DNA of 29,705 bases. It comes from a virus. Position numbers and translations under genes: made by a program. Positions 1 to 6,995 of the stretch are shown here, one piece after another. The stretch's first letter is position 1. Each line of letters starts with the position of its first letter. The notes below the pieces were generated by a model. The model had not been told where the DNA came from, ran no database searches, and worked only from the letters and a program-made list of their open reading frames with translations. The DNA lies in IMG/VR virus record IMGVR_UViG_3300042505_001866, positions 1 through 29,705 of that record. One strand, 5' to 3'.

Positions 1-986
1 GCCTGCCTGAGCGGTTCTTCCGTGACCACGACCTGATCGTGGGGCAGGCCCGCACGCGCACGGACATCCAGTGGGCCGGCTACAACCCGTCGACCGTCGA
101 GACGGCCGTTGAGCTGATCGCGGCCTTTCAGGGCACGTTCCAGTACAACGCCAACTTCTTCCGCGACGGCTTCATGCCGGACTTCGCCCTGCTCATCAAG
201 GGCAACATGGCGCCGGAGGACATGCAGCGGTTCATGCAGCAGCTGCAGGACGCCGCGCAAGGCGTGCAGCGCGCGCACCAGCCCTTGGTGCTGCCCGTGC
301 CCGACGGCGGGAGCGGCATCGACAAGGTCGACCTGAAGAAGACCAACGCGGAGATGGGCTTCGAGACCTGGCTGTCCTGCTTGGTGGCGCTGACCTGCGC
401 GGTCTACCGCGAGGACCCGAGCTCCATCAACGCGAAGCCCTGGGCTGGCGGCGCCGGCGCGTCGCTGAGCGAGGCGAACCGCGCGCAGGAGATCGAGCTC
501 GCGCGCGCCGATGGCCTGCAGTCGCTGCTCGGGCACCTGACCGACCACCTGCTGACGCCGATGGCGCGCCGGATGCACCCCGACCTAGTCGTGCGGTGGC
601 ACTTTGGCGAGATGGACCCTGAGCGCGACGCGAAGGTCTACCAGATCCGCACGCAGGTGGACCTGACGCCGAACGAGGCCCGGGTCTTGCGCGGCATGGC
701 GCCCTTCCCGCCGTACTGGCCGGCCAAGGACCTGGGCACGCTGACCCCGGCGCAGCGCGCCGCGTTCGACGCGAACCCCATGAACCAGCTGCAGACCCCG
801 CAGTTCATGGCGGCCATGCAGGCGCGGCAGCAGCCGACGCCGACCGATGACGGCTTCGGCGAGCCGCCGCCCGAGCCTGTAGCGCCCGCCGCGCCCGCCG
901 CGCCGCCCCCGACTTCCGCGCGCCCCCCGGCGCCGACCCCCCTGGCCAAGGCCTCGCGGTTTGCGTGGCCGCTGGAGCACCCATGA
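1..986 (+). CDS. Phage portal protein, 3'-terminal part (start lies before the window)
   Basis: The reading frame is open from the left edge (codons begin at base 3) to the TGA at 984-986, so the gene is cut by the window. A GTG at 39 is only an internal codon. Portal proteins form the dodecameric ring through which DNA enters the head and onto which the tail is joined. Seen here: a GYNPST segment followed by an AAFQGTFQYNANFF stretch, a DFALLIKGN segment and an acidic-aromatic EMGFETWLSCL segment followed by ICA/TCAVYREDP-type residues; this order is typical of HK97/SPP1-like portals. The last ~55 residues are rich in proline and alanine and probably disordered. The terminase genes would be expected just upstream, outside the window. 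I am fairly sure of portal, less of the subfamily. Confidence 0.75.
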   Translation, partial: LPERFFRDHDLIVGQARTRTDIQWAGYNPSTVETAVELIAAFQGTFQYNANFFRDGFMPDFALLIKGNMAPEDMQRFMQQLQDAAQGVQRAHQPLVLPVPDGGSGIDKVDLKKTNAEMGFETWLSCLVALTCAVYREDPSSINAKPWAGGAGASLSEANRAQEIELARADGLQSLLGHLTDHLLTPMARRMHPDLVVRWHFGEMDPERDAKVYQIRTQVDLTPNEARVLRGMAPFPPYWPAKDLGTLTPAQRAAFDANPMNQLQTPQFMAAMQARQQPTPTDDGFGEPPPEPVAPAAPAAPPPTSARPPAPTPLAKASRFAWPLEHP

Positions 987-1414
987 GCCGCGACGAAACC
1001 TACAGGGGGCTGGCCCCTGACGCCCGCGTGGGCAACCCGGACTCCGCGTTCGTCGCGGTGGCGTTGTACTCCACCGACATGGCGGACCCGTCGTCGGCGC
1101 TGCAGCGACGCCCCGAGGGCTTCACCAACACCGAGGTGGAGTGGGCGGTCCTGCTGCCGTCCGGTGCCACCGGGGCGGACATCAAGCTCTGGCGGTGGGT
1201 CGACTTCATCGTCGACCGCACCAACGCGCGCCCGCACCCGGACTACCCGGCCGGCGCTTGGCACCTCGAGCAGACCATCGCCGTCACCTCGGCGTCGTCG
1301 TTCGTGCTCCAGTACGGCAACGGCCTGGGCCTGCAGTGCACCGTCGACAACATCGCGGGCTCGCCGTCCGGTAACGGCTTCATCGGCGTCCGCGGCCTGA
1401 CGAAGCGGAGCTGA
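983..1414 (+). CDS. Small hypothetical phage structural protein (143 aa)
   Basis: The ATG at 983 overlaps the portal stop codon (ATGA), which favours this start over the in-frame GTG at 965. The 143-residue product has no signal peptide or membrane segment. It is rich in W, V and T and alternates hydrophobic and polar residues, as in a beta-sandwich, and ends GFIGVRGLTKRS. I do not recognise a family. Position between portal and the Ig-repeat protein suggests a head decoration, fibre-attachment or virion accessory protein; this is inference from context only. Confidence 0.6.
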   Translation: MSRDETYRGLAPDARVGNPDSAFVAVALYSTDMADPSSALQRRPEGFTNTEVEWAVLLPSGATGADIKLWRWVDFIVDRTNARPHPDYPAGAWHLEQTIAVTSASSFVLQYGNGLGLQCTVDNIAGSPSGNGFIGVRGLTKRS

Positions 1415-1416
1415 CC

Positions 1417-3441
1417 ATGCTCTTCTCGGCGATGCACAACCGCGGGGGCGCGCTCCCGCCGACCCCGCCCGATGCCGTTGGCCCGGTGCTGCTCGAGTTC
1501 GACGAGACCGGCGCTTCGGTGCTCGTCGGCTCGTGGTCGGAGTCGGTGACCGTCACCGTCGAGGGCGTCGACCAGAACGGCGACCCGGCGCCGGTGGCGA
1601 CCGTCAGCGGCTCGGGCGCCGGACCCTACACGCTCGAGGTCGCGTCGGGCCTCGAGTCCGGCATGGTCTACGGCTACACGCTGACGGGCCTCGCCTCGTC
1701 CGGCAGCTCCGTGATCACCGTGGCCCTGTCGGTGGGCATCGCCCCGCTCACGGCGCCCATCAACCCCGCACAGGGCCCCCCGGAGCCCAGCGGGACCGCG
1801 ACCGTCACGAGGACCTGGACGCACCCGGGCGCGCCGGCCAGCGGCATCACCTACACGCTCCGCGTGCGCGACGTCGCCACCGGCACGGCCATCACGCCGG
1901 TGTCGGGCTCGGGCCTGGGGCCCTACGTCATCCCCGTGTCCGACGGGCTCGGGGCGATGGCGCTCCTCGAGGTGACGCGCACGCTCGACGGCCAGACGGC
2001 CGCGCCGACGGTGCCGCACTGGATCGAGATCACCGAGTCGCCCGCCCTGTCCTGGGCGGCGCCGGCGGCCGCGGTCGTAGCGTCTGGTGTGACCTCGGCC
2101 ACAATCACCTGGGCGACCCCCTTGGGCGGCGCGGGCGGCTACAACTACAGCGACCCCGGCATCGCCTACGACAGCGCCGGAGCGTCCTCGACGGTGACCC
2201 TGTCGACCTCCGGCAGCGGCGCGGGCGCGACCGTTGTCAGCGGCATGGTCAACGGCCAGACGGTGCTCCTGCAGCGCACTGTCACCGACAGCGATGGGAC
2301 CGTGGTGTCGGTCCAAGGCGCTGCAACCGTCGCCGCGACCGCGACCGCCATTACCGCCGGCACCGCGCCTGCAGGTCAGAGCCTCGCCGCCGGGACGACG
2401 TCGGCGACCATCGGGACGTGGGGCGCCCCGTCGGGCGGGACAGCGCCCTATACCTACGTCGTCACCGAGCTTGGCGGGTCCGGCGTCACCATCAGCGGGT
2501 CCGGCCTGGGGCCCTACACCGTCGCGGGCCTGACCGACGGGGTCACCTACGCCTTCCTGCTCACGATCAGCGACAGCGCAGGCGTGCCACTGAGGGGCAT
2601 AAGTGTCGTCACCATCAGTGTCGCTCGTAGCGCAGCGGCCAACGAGTGGGGTGTCGTTGACGAGCTTGACTTCACCGACGCCAACTGGACGGCGCTTTCA
2701 TCCACTGACGCGACCGCCTCCACCGCAGCGTGGCAGCACACGCTGTATGCGTCGGACGGCACAACCCCACGTGCATACGTGCGGAACAACTCGACGCAGG
2801 CGCGCACGCTGTCTCTGAGCCCAGGTGGTAATGGGCTGGTTCTCGTCAACGGAACCACGACCGCTACCCCGTCTGTGGCGGTCTGGCCGGCTGGCTGGAA
2901 CACGCTGAGGGCCGCATCACGGCGAGACGCCTGGTTGATCGAAGCCATCATCCAAGGTGAGGAGCCGTCTGGCTCTGGAACCTTCGTTCATGTGTTCGGG
3001 ATCAGCACAAGCAGCACCAATGCGTCGCCGCTGACTGGTGCGTCGGCCCGCAACACTGGGTCGAACACGTCTTTGCGAGCGGCATCGTATATCTCCAGCT
3101 TTGCCGAGACGACGGTTAGCACCATCACCGCTGGCGCCACACGGCTCTATACTGCCGCCTGTCAGGTCACAATTAAGGACAGCCGACGACACACGGTGTA
3201 CATCACACCGAATGTCACGAATTTTCAGGAGCCGGAAACGGGGCTGCGGGTACATGCGCAAACGGCGTCGACGACGATTTCCGCTGTCAATGCTGACACC
3301 CCAGCGTCGGCCGCGTGGTTTGACGGCACCATCGGTGGGCGCACCGCTTTCGTGCTGTTCCATGACGGCGTCGCCACATCCGGTTCGGCGGTTCGGTTGC
3401 TGAAGTTGCGCCTTTTGCGCAAGGTAAATGGGAGCATTTGA
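1417..3441 (+). CDS. Ig/FN3-like repeat protein with a distinct C-terminal domain; putative virion fibre or adhesin
   Basis: A 674-residue protein starting two bases after the preceding stop. Residues ~1-390 hold about four tandem Ig/FN3-like domains rich in T, S, G and V. Each carries a related hairpin motif (SGSGAGPYT, SGSGLGPYV, SGSGAGATV, SGSGLGPYT) near bases 1605, 1905, 2210 and 2495. Such repeats are common on phage surface proteins and are thought to bind sugars or cell surfaces weakly. From about base 2585 the base composition changes: 73% GC at 2401-2460 against 55% at 3061-3120 and 53% at 3181-3240. This C-terminal ~285 residues (starting near NEWGVVDELDFTD) looks like a lectin-like beta-sandwich domain, as in tail-spike and fibre heads. 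A head-fibre role is possible because it follows the portal. No signal peptide. Confidence 0.65.
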   Translation: MLFSAMHNRGGALPPTPPDAVGPVLLEFDETGASVLVGSWSESVTVTVEGVDQNGDPAPVATVSGSGAGPYTLEVASGLESGMVYGYTLTGLASSGSSVITVALSVGIAPLTAPINPAQGPPEPSGTATVTRTWTHPGAPASGITYTLRVRDVATGTAITPVSGSGLGPYVIPVSDGLGAMALLEVTRTLDGQTAAPTVPHWIEITESPALSWAAPAAAVVASGVTSATITWATPLGGAGGYNYSDPGIAYDSAGASSTVTLSTSGSGAGATVVSGMVNGQTVLLQRTVTDSDGTVVSVQGAATVAATATAITAGTAPAGQSLAAGTTSATIGTWGAPSGGTAPYTYVVTELGGSGVTISGSGLGPYTVAGLTDGVTYAFLLTISDSAGVPLRGISVVTISVARSAAANEWGVVDELDFTDANWTALSSTDATASTAAWQHTLYASDGTTPRAYVRNNSTQARTLSLSPGGNGLVLVNGTTTATPSVAVWPAGWNTLRAASRRDAWLIEAIIQGEEPSGSGTFVHVFGISTSSTNASPLTGASARNTGSNTSLRAASYISSFAETTVSTITAGATRLYTAACQVTIKDSRRHTVYITPNVTNFQEPETGLRVHAQTASTTISAVNADTPASAAWFDGTIGGRTAFVLFHDGVATSGSAVRLLKLRLLRKVNGSI

Positions 3442-3665
3442 TGGCCTTCAGCGCTGGATTCGAATGGAGTATTGCTCCGCCGCCCGAGGGGCTCGTCTCT
3501 GTGGTTGTGCGCATGACCCTGGCCGAGGCCAACGCCGCCGCGGGTCTGCTCGGGCCTGCGGCCCAGGCGGCGGCCAAGGTCACCGCTGGCGAGGCCCTGG
3601 CGTCTGCCATGGAGGCCGCCGTCGCGGCCGGTGACTACCCGGCGCCCGGGGCTGACGGCCCATGA
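3441..3665 (+). CDS. Small hypothetical protein (74 aa)
   Basis: The ATG at 3441 shares one base with the preceding TGA (3439-3441); a TTG at 3438 is the less likely start. The 74-residue product starts MAFSAGFEWSIAPPPEG and then becomes an alanine-rich, probably helical segment, ending in PAPGADGP. It is overlapped by the next gene through ATGA at 3662-3665. No family recognised. Its coupling suggests it is co-translated with the fibre-like gene and the morphogenesis gene; it might be a small virion protein. Confidence 0.5.
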   Translation: MAFSAGFEWSIAPPPEGLVSVVVRMTLAEANAAAGLLGPAAQAAAKVTAGEALASAMEAAVAAGDYPAPGADGP

Positions 3666-4900
3666 CCTGCCACGACCACACCCACGACGCCCCGCTCGCG
3701 CTGGCGGCCCGCGTGGTCGACGTCCTCGACGGCGTCGACCCCTGTGGGCTGCCCGACGTCTTCGCGGCGGTGGGTGATGGCCTTCACCTCGACGGTGCCG
3801 TGCTCGCGCTGGCTGTGCGCCCGCGCCCGTCGGCCTTCGATCCGCGCTTCCCGGAGCTCAAGACGCTGCTCAAGCTCGCGCGCCGGGCCTGGGAGCAGTA
3901 CGGCGCCGCGCTCATCGAGGAGGTCCGCAAGCTCGTCGACCGCGGTCGCCTGTTCCCCTTCCACGCTGAAGAGCTGGCCGAGCTGGACCGCCTGTTCGCC
4001 GCGCACGCCGTGTCGCTGCGCCTACGGCTGTTCGGCGCGCCGCCGACCCCAGCCGAGCTCGAGTCCGCGCGCGCCGCCGGCGCCGTCGAGGGCGACCCGG
4101 GCGCGGCCGCCGAGCGCAGCGCCGTCACGCTCGCCTACCGGGCCGGCAAGCGGTGGGAGACCATCGCCGCCGCCGCGGCTGAGCAGGGCGAGCTGGTGCC
4201 GCCCCCGATGCCCGGCGATGAGCAGCCCGCCGAGCCCCGGCTCGACCGCGTCATCCGCGAGCTCGTCGAGGTGCCGCTGACCGCGCGCGACCGGCGGGCC
4301 CTGGACTACATCCGCCAGCGCGGAGCGATCTACATGCGGCGGCCCATCGCCACCGCGACCGGCGCGCTGCTGGGCGAGGTCTCCGACGCCTCGGGCGACA
4401 TGCGGCGGCTCTTCCCCTCCGAGGAGAAGAAGATCCGCGACGCCGTCGAGGCCCAGGTCAAGGCCGGCGAGGGCTGGCGCACGCTGGGGCCGCGCCTGCA
4501 TGACGCTCTCGAGGGCAGCCCGACGCTGATCAACGACGTCGACCGCATCGCCCGCACCGAGCTGTCCTTCGCGCACGCGCACGGCGCGCACGTCGCGCTC
4601 AGAGAGCGCCTCGACGCGAGCGGCCTGGACCCCGAGCAGCAGCAGGTCTTCAAGCTGACGCAGCCCACGGCGTGCTCTGACTGCCTGCGCATCTGGGGCC
4701 CGCACACGGCGCCCAAGCTCTACGCGCTGTCCGAGGTCGAGGCGTCATCCTTTGCCGGCGGCAACTTCGGCAAGCCCCGCGCGCAGTGGGGCCCGACCAT
4801 CGGCCCGACGCACCCCAACTGCACGGAGGGCCCGTTGCAGCTCTACCGCCCCGAGATCGCGGCGGCGGTGAGCAGCACGCTGGCCCGCCTGCGCCGATAG
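3662..4900 (+). CDS. Head morphogenesis protein, Mu gpF / SPP1 gp7-like
   Basis: A 412-residue protein overlapping the previous gene by ATGA. The C-terminal part has the features of the Mu gpF/SPP1 gp7 minor head family: an ARTELSFAHAHG segment with R298-T299-E300, then a likely zinc site made by C338 and C341 (ACSDC) and H384 and C387 (THPNC). A helical region lies at residues ~60-130. These proteins are incorporated in a few copies in the procapsid next to the portal and are often ejected with the DNA. Length is within the family range. The portal gene lies about 2.7 kb upstream with the fibre genes between, a somewhat separated arrangement. No toxin domain is evident behind the morphogenesis domain. 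Confidence 0.75.
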   Translation: MTCHDHTHDAPLALAARVVDVLDGVDPCGLPDVFAAVGDGLHLDGAVLALAVRPRPSAFDPRFPELKTLLKLARRAWEQYGAALIEEVRKLVDRGRLFPFHAEELAELDRLFAAHAVSLRLRLFGAPPTPAELESARAAGAVEGDPGAAAERSAVTLAYRAGKRWETIAAAAAEQGELVPPPMPGDEQPAEPRLDRVIRELVEVPLTARDRRALDYIRQRGAIYMRRPIATATGALLGEVSDASGDMRRLFPSEEKKIRDAVEAQVKAGEGWRTLGPRLHDALEGSPTLINDVDRIARTELSFAHAHGAHVALRERLDASGLDPEQQQVFKLTQPTACSDCLRIWGPHTAPKLYALSEVEASSFAGGNFGKPRAQWGPTIGPTHPNCTEGPLQLYRPEIAAAVSSTLARLRR

Positions 4901-4908
4901 GAGGGCCC

Positions 4909-5292
4909 ATGGCCACGACCGACACCGCCGAGTTCCGCCTGATCGCCTACCGCCGCAACGCCCCGGGCGCCGACCCCGTGGGCGAGGTGGACCAGACGAC
5001 CATCCTCAACGCCACCGGCGGCACGCTGGTCGACAGCTTCGTGCTCGGCGCCGCTGCGTCCGACCAGACGCTGGCCCTGCCCGCCAACACCGGCATCCTG
5101 ATCGTCAGCAAGGACTACCCGTTCAGCGTCAAGCTGCGCTCGGGCGAGACCGCGCTGGCCGGGCTGATGATGTACCTGGCGGCCGGCAACGACGGCGGCA
5201 CGCAGATCGTCGGCTCCGGGTCGATGCTGCTGAGCGGCAACGGCTCGAACGCCTCGCGGCTCGAGGTCTGGGCCGTCCGCGTCGGAACCTGA
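4909..5292 (+). CDS. Small putative capsid decoration protein (127 aa)
   Basis: The ATG at 4909 is preceded by AGGAGG (4899-4904) at good spacing and follows the previous stop by 8 bases; the longer in-frame opening from 4786 would overlap the morphogenesis gene by more than 100 bases and is not needed. The product alternates hydrophobic and polar residues with many T, G and A, as in a beta-rich protein: it includes a TLALPANTGILIVSKDYPFSV segment split between two likely strands. I do not recognise the family. Context among head genes suggests a decoration or head-fibre subunit. Confidence 0.55.
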   Translation: MATTDTAEFRLIAYRRNAPGADPVGEVDQTTILNATGGTLVDSFVLGAAASDQTLALPANTGILIVSKDYPFSVKLRSGETALAGLMMYLAAGNDGGTQIVGSGSMLLSGNGSNASRLEVWAVRVGT

Positions 5293-5316
5293 ACCCCCAC
5301 CGGCCTGGAGGCCACC

Positions 5317-5679
5317 ATGAGCAACACCCCCGCCATCGGCACCAACCTGAGCTACGAGCTCGACAACGGCCCCGGCTCGCCCTTCGGCCTGCGCGCCCAG
5401 GACGTGCGCATCGCCGCGCGCCTGAACCAGCTGGCGAAGATGGTCAGCGGCAAGGCCACCATCGCCAACGGCGACACGTCCGTCGACGTCACCCTCGACG
5501 CCGCGCTCGACGGGAGCCCCGTGCAGCTGACCTTCGCCGAGTCGGCCGGCAGCGCGGCCAAGCTCTTCTACGTCTGGGACGGCACCGGGGTGCTCAGCAT
5601 CACCGTCGACACCGACCCCGGCAAGGACCTCGACGTCGCCTACTTCGTCGACGGCCGCACCACCGCTGACCTGAGCTGA
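5317..5679 (+). CDS. Small putative virion protein (120 aa)
   Basis: The ATG at 5317 has a purine-rich CTGGAGG sequence shortly upstream and sits 24 bases after the preceding stop. The 120-residue product has a charged helical N-terminal half (VRIAARLNQLAKM) and a beta-rich C-terminal half with repeated D-V-T-L-D-type strands. No transmembrane segment. No family recognised. With its neighbour at 4909 it forms a pair of small acidic beta-rich proteins downstream of the head morphogenesis gene, fitting decoration or accessory head proteins. Confidence 0.55.
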   Translation: MSNTPAIGTNLSYELDNGPGSPFGLRAQDVRIAARLNQLAKMVSGKATIANGDTSVDVTLDAALDGSPVQLTFAESAGSAAKLFYVWDGTGVLSITVDTDPGKDLDVAYFVDGRTTADLS

Positions 5680-5687
5680 GGTTGCCC

Positions 5688-6992
5688 ATGCTCCGCCTCC
5701 GTGATGACGTGCCCTTCATCGACGACGGTTTCGGTGAGGAGCGCCCGCTGCGCGAGGCGGAGGCCCGCGCGCTGCTCAAGGCTTGTGCCACGCTCAGCGT
5801 GGAACCGGTCGGGCTGGAAGAGCTCGACTTGGTCCACGTCGAGAGGTGGATCGCCGAGGTCAACCGCGCGCGGGAGTGGGCAGCCGGTGGGGCGCCGCCC
5901 GGGCGTGACCTGACCGGAGCTGCCGACGCCTGGGTGAAAGAGGTTCGCCGTGCGCGCGAGGCCGCGCAGGTCATCCGCGGCATGGGTGCGGGTGACCTCG
6001 TGAAGGCCCAGCGGTGGATCACGGCGCACCCGAACGGCCCGGGATCGCGGGGCATTCCGCTGCTCATCGAGGGCCACAAGGACGGGTCGGCGACCATCGT
6101 CGGCGGCGCCGGCGGCAAGCTCAACGGGAAGAAGCTCGGGGAGCTGAAGGCTCAGGCGTCACAGGGGCCCGGGCCCAAGACCCCGGCGCCAACCGCCGCG
6201 CCGGCGGTGCCCGCCAAGCCGCCAGGCCACACGCGAGGCAAGCTCCCGTGGATGCCCGGCAACGCCTCGCCGCAGATGAAGACGATGGTCGAGGTGTCCA
6301 CCATCCAGTTTCGTCAGTCGTTGGAGCGCGAGAAGGCCATCAAGGCGCGGTTTAGCGATGACCACGTCGTCACCGACGCCGAGCAGGCCGAAATGGACAA
6401 GGCATCACGCGCGACGGATGCCGTGCGTCGGCGGCTGGCCGAGCAGTACGACACCCGGAACGCGTGGGTGCACAAGCAGGTCAATGACTTTCTCGACGAG
6501 GTCGAGGATGACGTCAGGGCAAGCCCACCGCCGACCGCCGCCGAAAGCCGCGCCGACGTCAAGCGCGTTCAGCAACTTGCTGCCGAGCTGAGGACTCAGC
6601 ACAAGCTGCCCGATGCCCCCTCACCCTTCCCGCCCAAGAATCGAGGTGGCAACCTCGGCGGCTCCCGCCAGATGCCCCTCTTCAAGTCCGCCCGCTTCCT
6701 CCTCCCCATTGCCTGGGCCGCCCCGCTGGCCAAGTCCACGCTGGCCGCGCCGACCACCCCGGGCGAGGTCGTCGACCTCGACGGCGTCAAGGCGCGCTGG
6801 CGCCTCGCCATGTCCGGCGCAGGCGTGCTCGAGATCCCGCTGAGCACCGGCAAGGCCCTGCTCGTGCTGGCCGCCACTCTCAGCGGCGCCCTTGCCGCCG
6901 GCCGCGAGGAGCTCGCCCGCGTCCTGTCGGGCCTGGCGCCGCGCAACGCCCTCATCGGCCGCCCCGGGGCGCTGACCTCGGCGAGGAAGTAG
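5688..6992 (+). CDS. Phage protein with HPNG...GGAGGKLNGKK motif; candidate head-associated cargo (434 aa)
   Basis: Start taken at the ATG at 5688; a TTG six bases earlier is possible. Residues ~105-145 contain HPNGPGSRGIP followed by IVGGAGGKLNGKKL. I know this short motif from phage head-region and polyvalent proteins, where it is often joined to unrelated domains. A proline-alanine linker follows (~165-190), then a long charged helical region (~200-300) with coiled-coil character, and a hydrophobic, alanine-rich C-terminal section (~335-434) with one segment (LLVLAATLSGALAA) that might insert into or associate with membrane. The motif suggests virion targeting; no catalytic domain is recognised. 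GC dips to 58% at 6301-6360. Confidence 0.55.
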   Translation: MLRLRDDVPFIDDGFGEERPLREAEARALLKACATLSVEPVGLEELDLVHVERWIAEVNRAREWAAGGAPPGRDLTGAADAWVKEVRRAREAAQVIRGMGAGDLVKAQRWITAHPNGPGSRGIPLLIEGHKDGSATIVGGAGGKLNGKKLGELKAQASQGPGPKTPAPTAAPAVPAKPPGHTRGKLPWMPGNASPQMKTMVEVSTIQFRQSLEREKAIKARFSDDHVVTDAEQAEMDKASRATDAVRRRLAEQYDTRNAWVHKQVNDFLDEVEDDVRASPPPTAAESRADVKRVQQLAAELRTQHKLPDAPSPFPPKNRGGNLGGSRQMPLFKSARFLLPIAWAAPLAKSTLAAPTTPGEVVDLDGVKARWRLAMSGAGVLEIPLSTGKALLVLAATLSGALAAGREELARVLSGLAPRNALIGRPGALTSARK

Positions 6993-6995
6993 CCC

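Noticed and set aside
1605-2540. Repeated SGSGxGPY-coding segments considered as a CRISPR-like repeat array
   Set aside because: They are in frame, unequal in spacing, diverged, and explained as Ig-domain hairpins.
3662-4900. Toxin or ADP-ribosyltransferase domain on the MuF-like protein
   Set aside because: The protein ends soon after the conserved HPNC segment and no R-S-E type catalytic set could be read.
4786-4908. Upstream extension of the gene at 4909
   Set aside because: It would overlap the head morphogenesis gene by >100 bases and has no ribosome site; AGGAGG before 4909 is clear.
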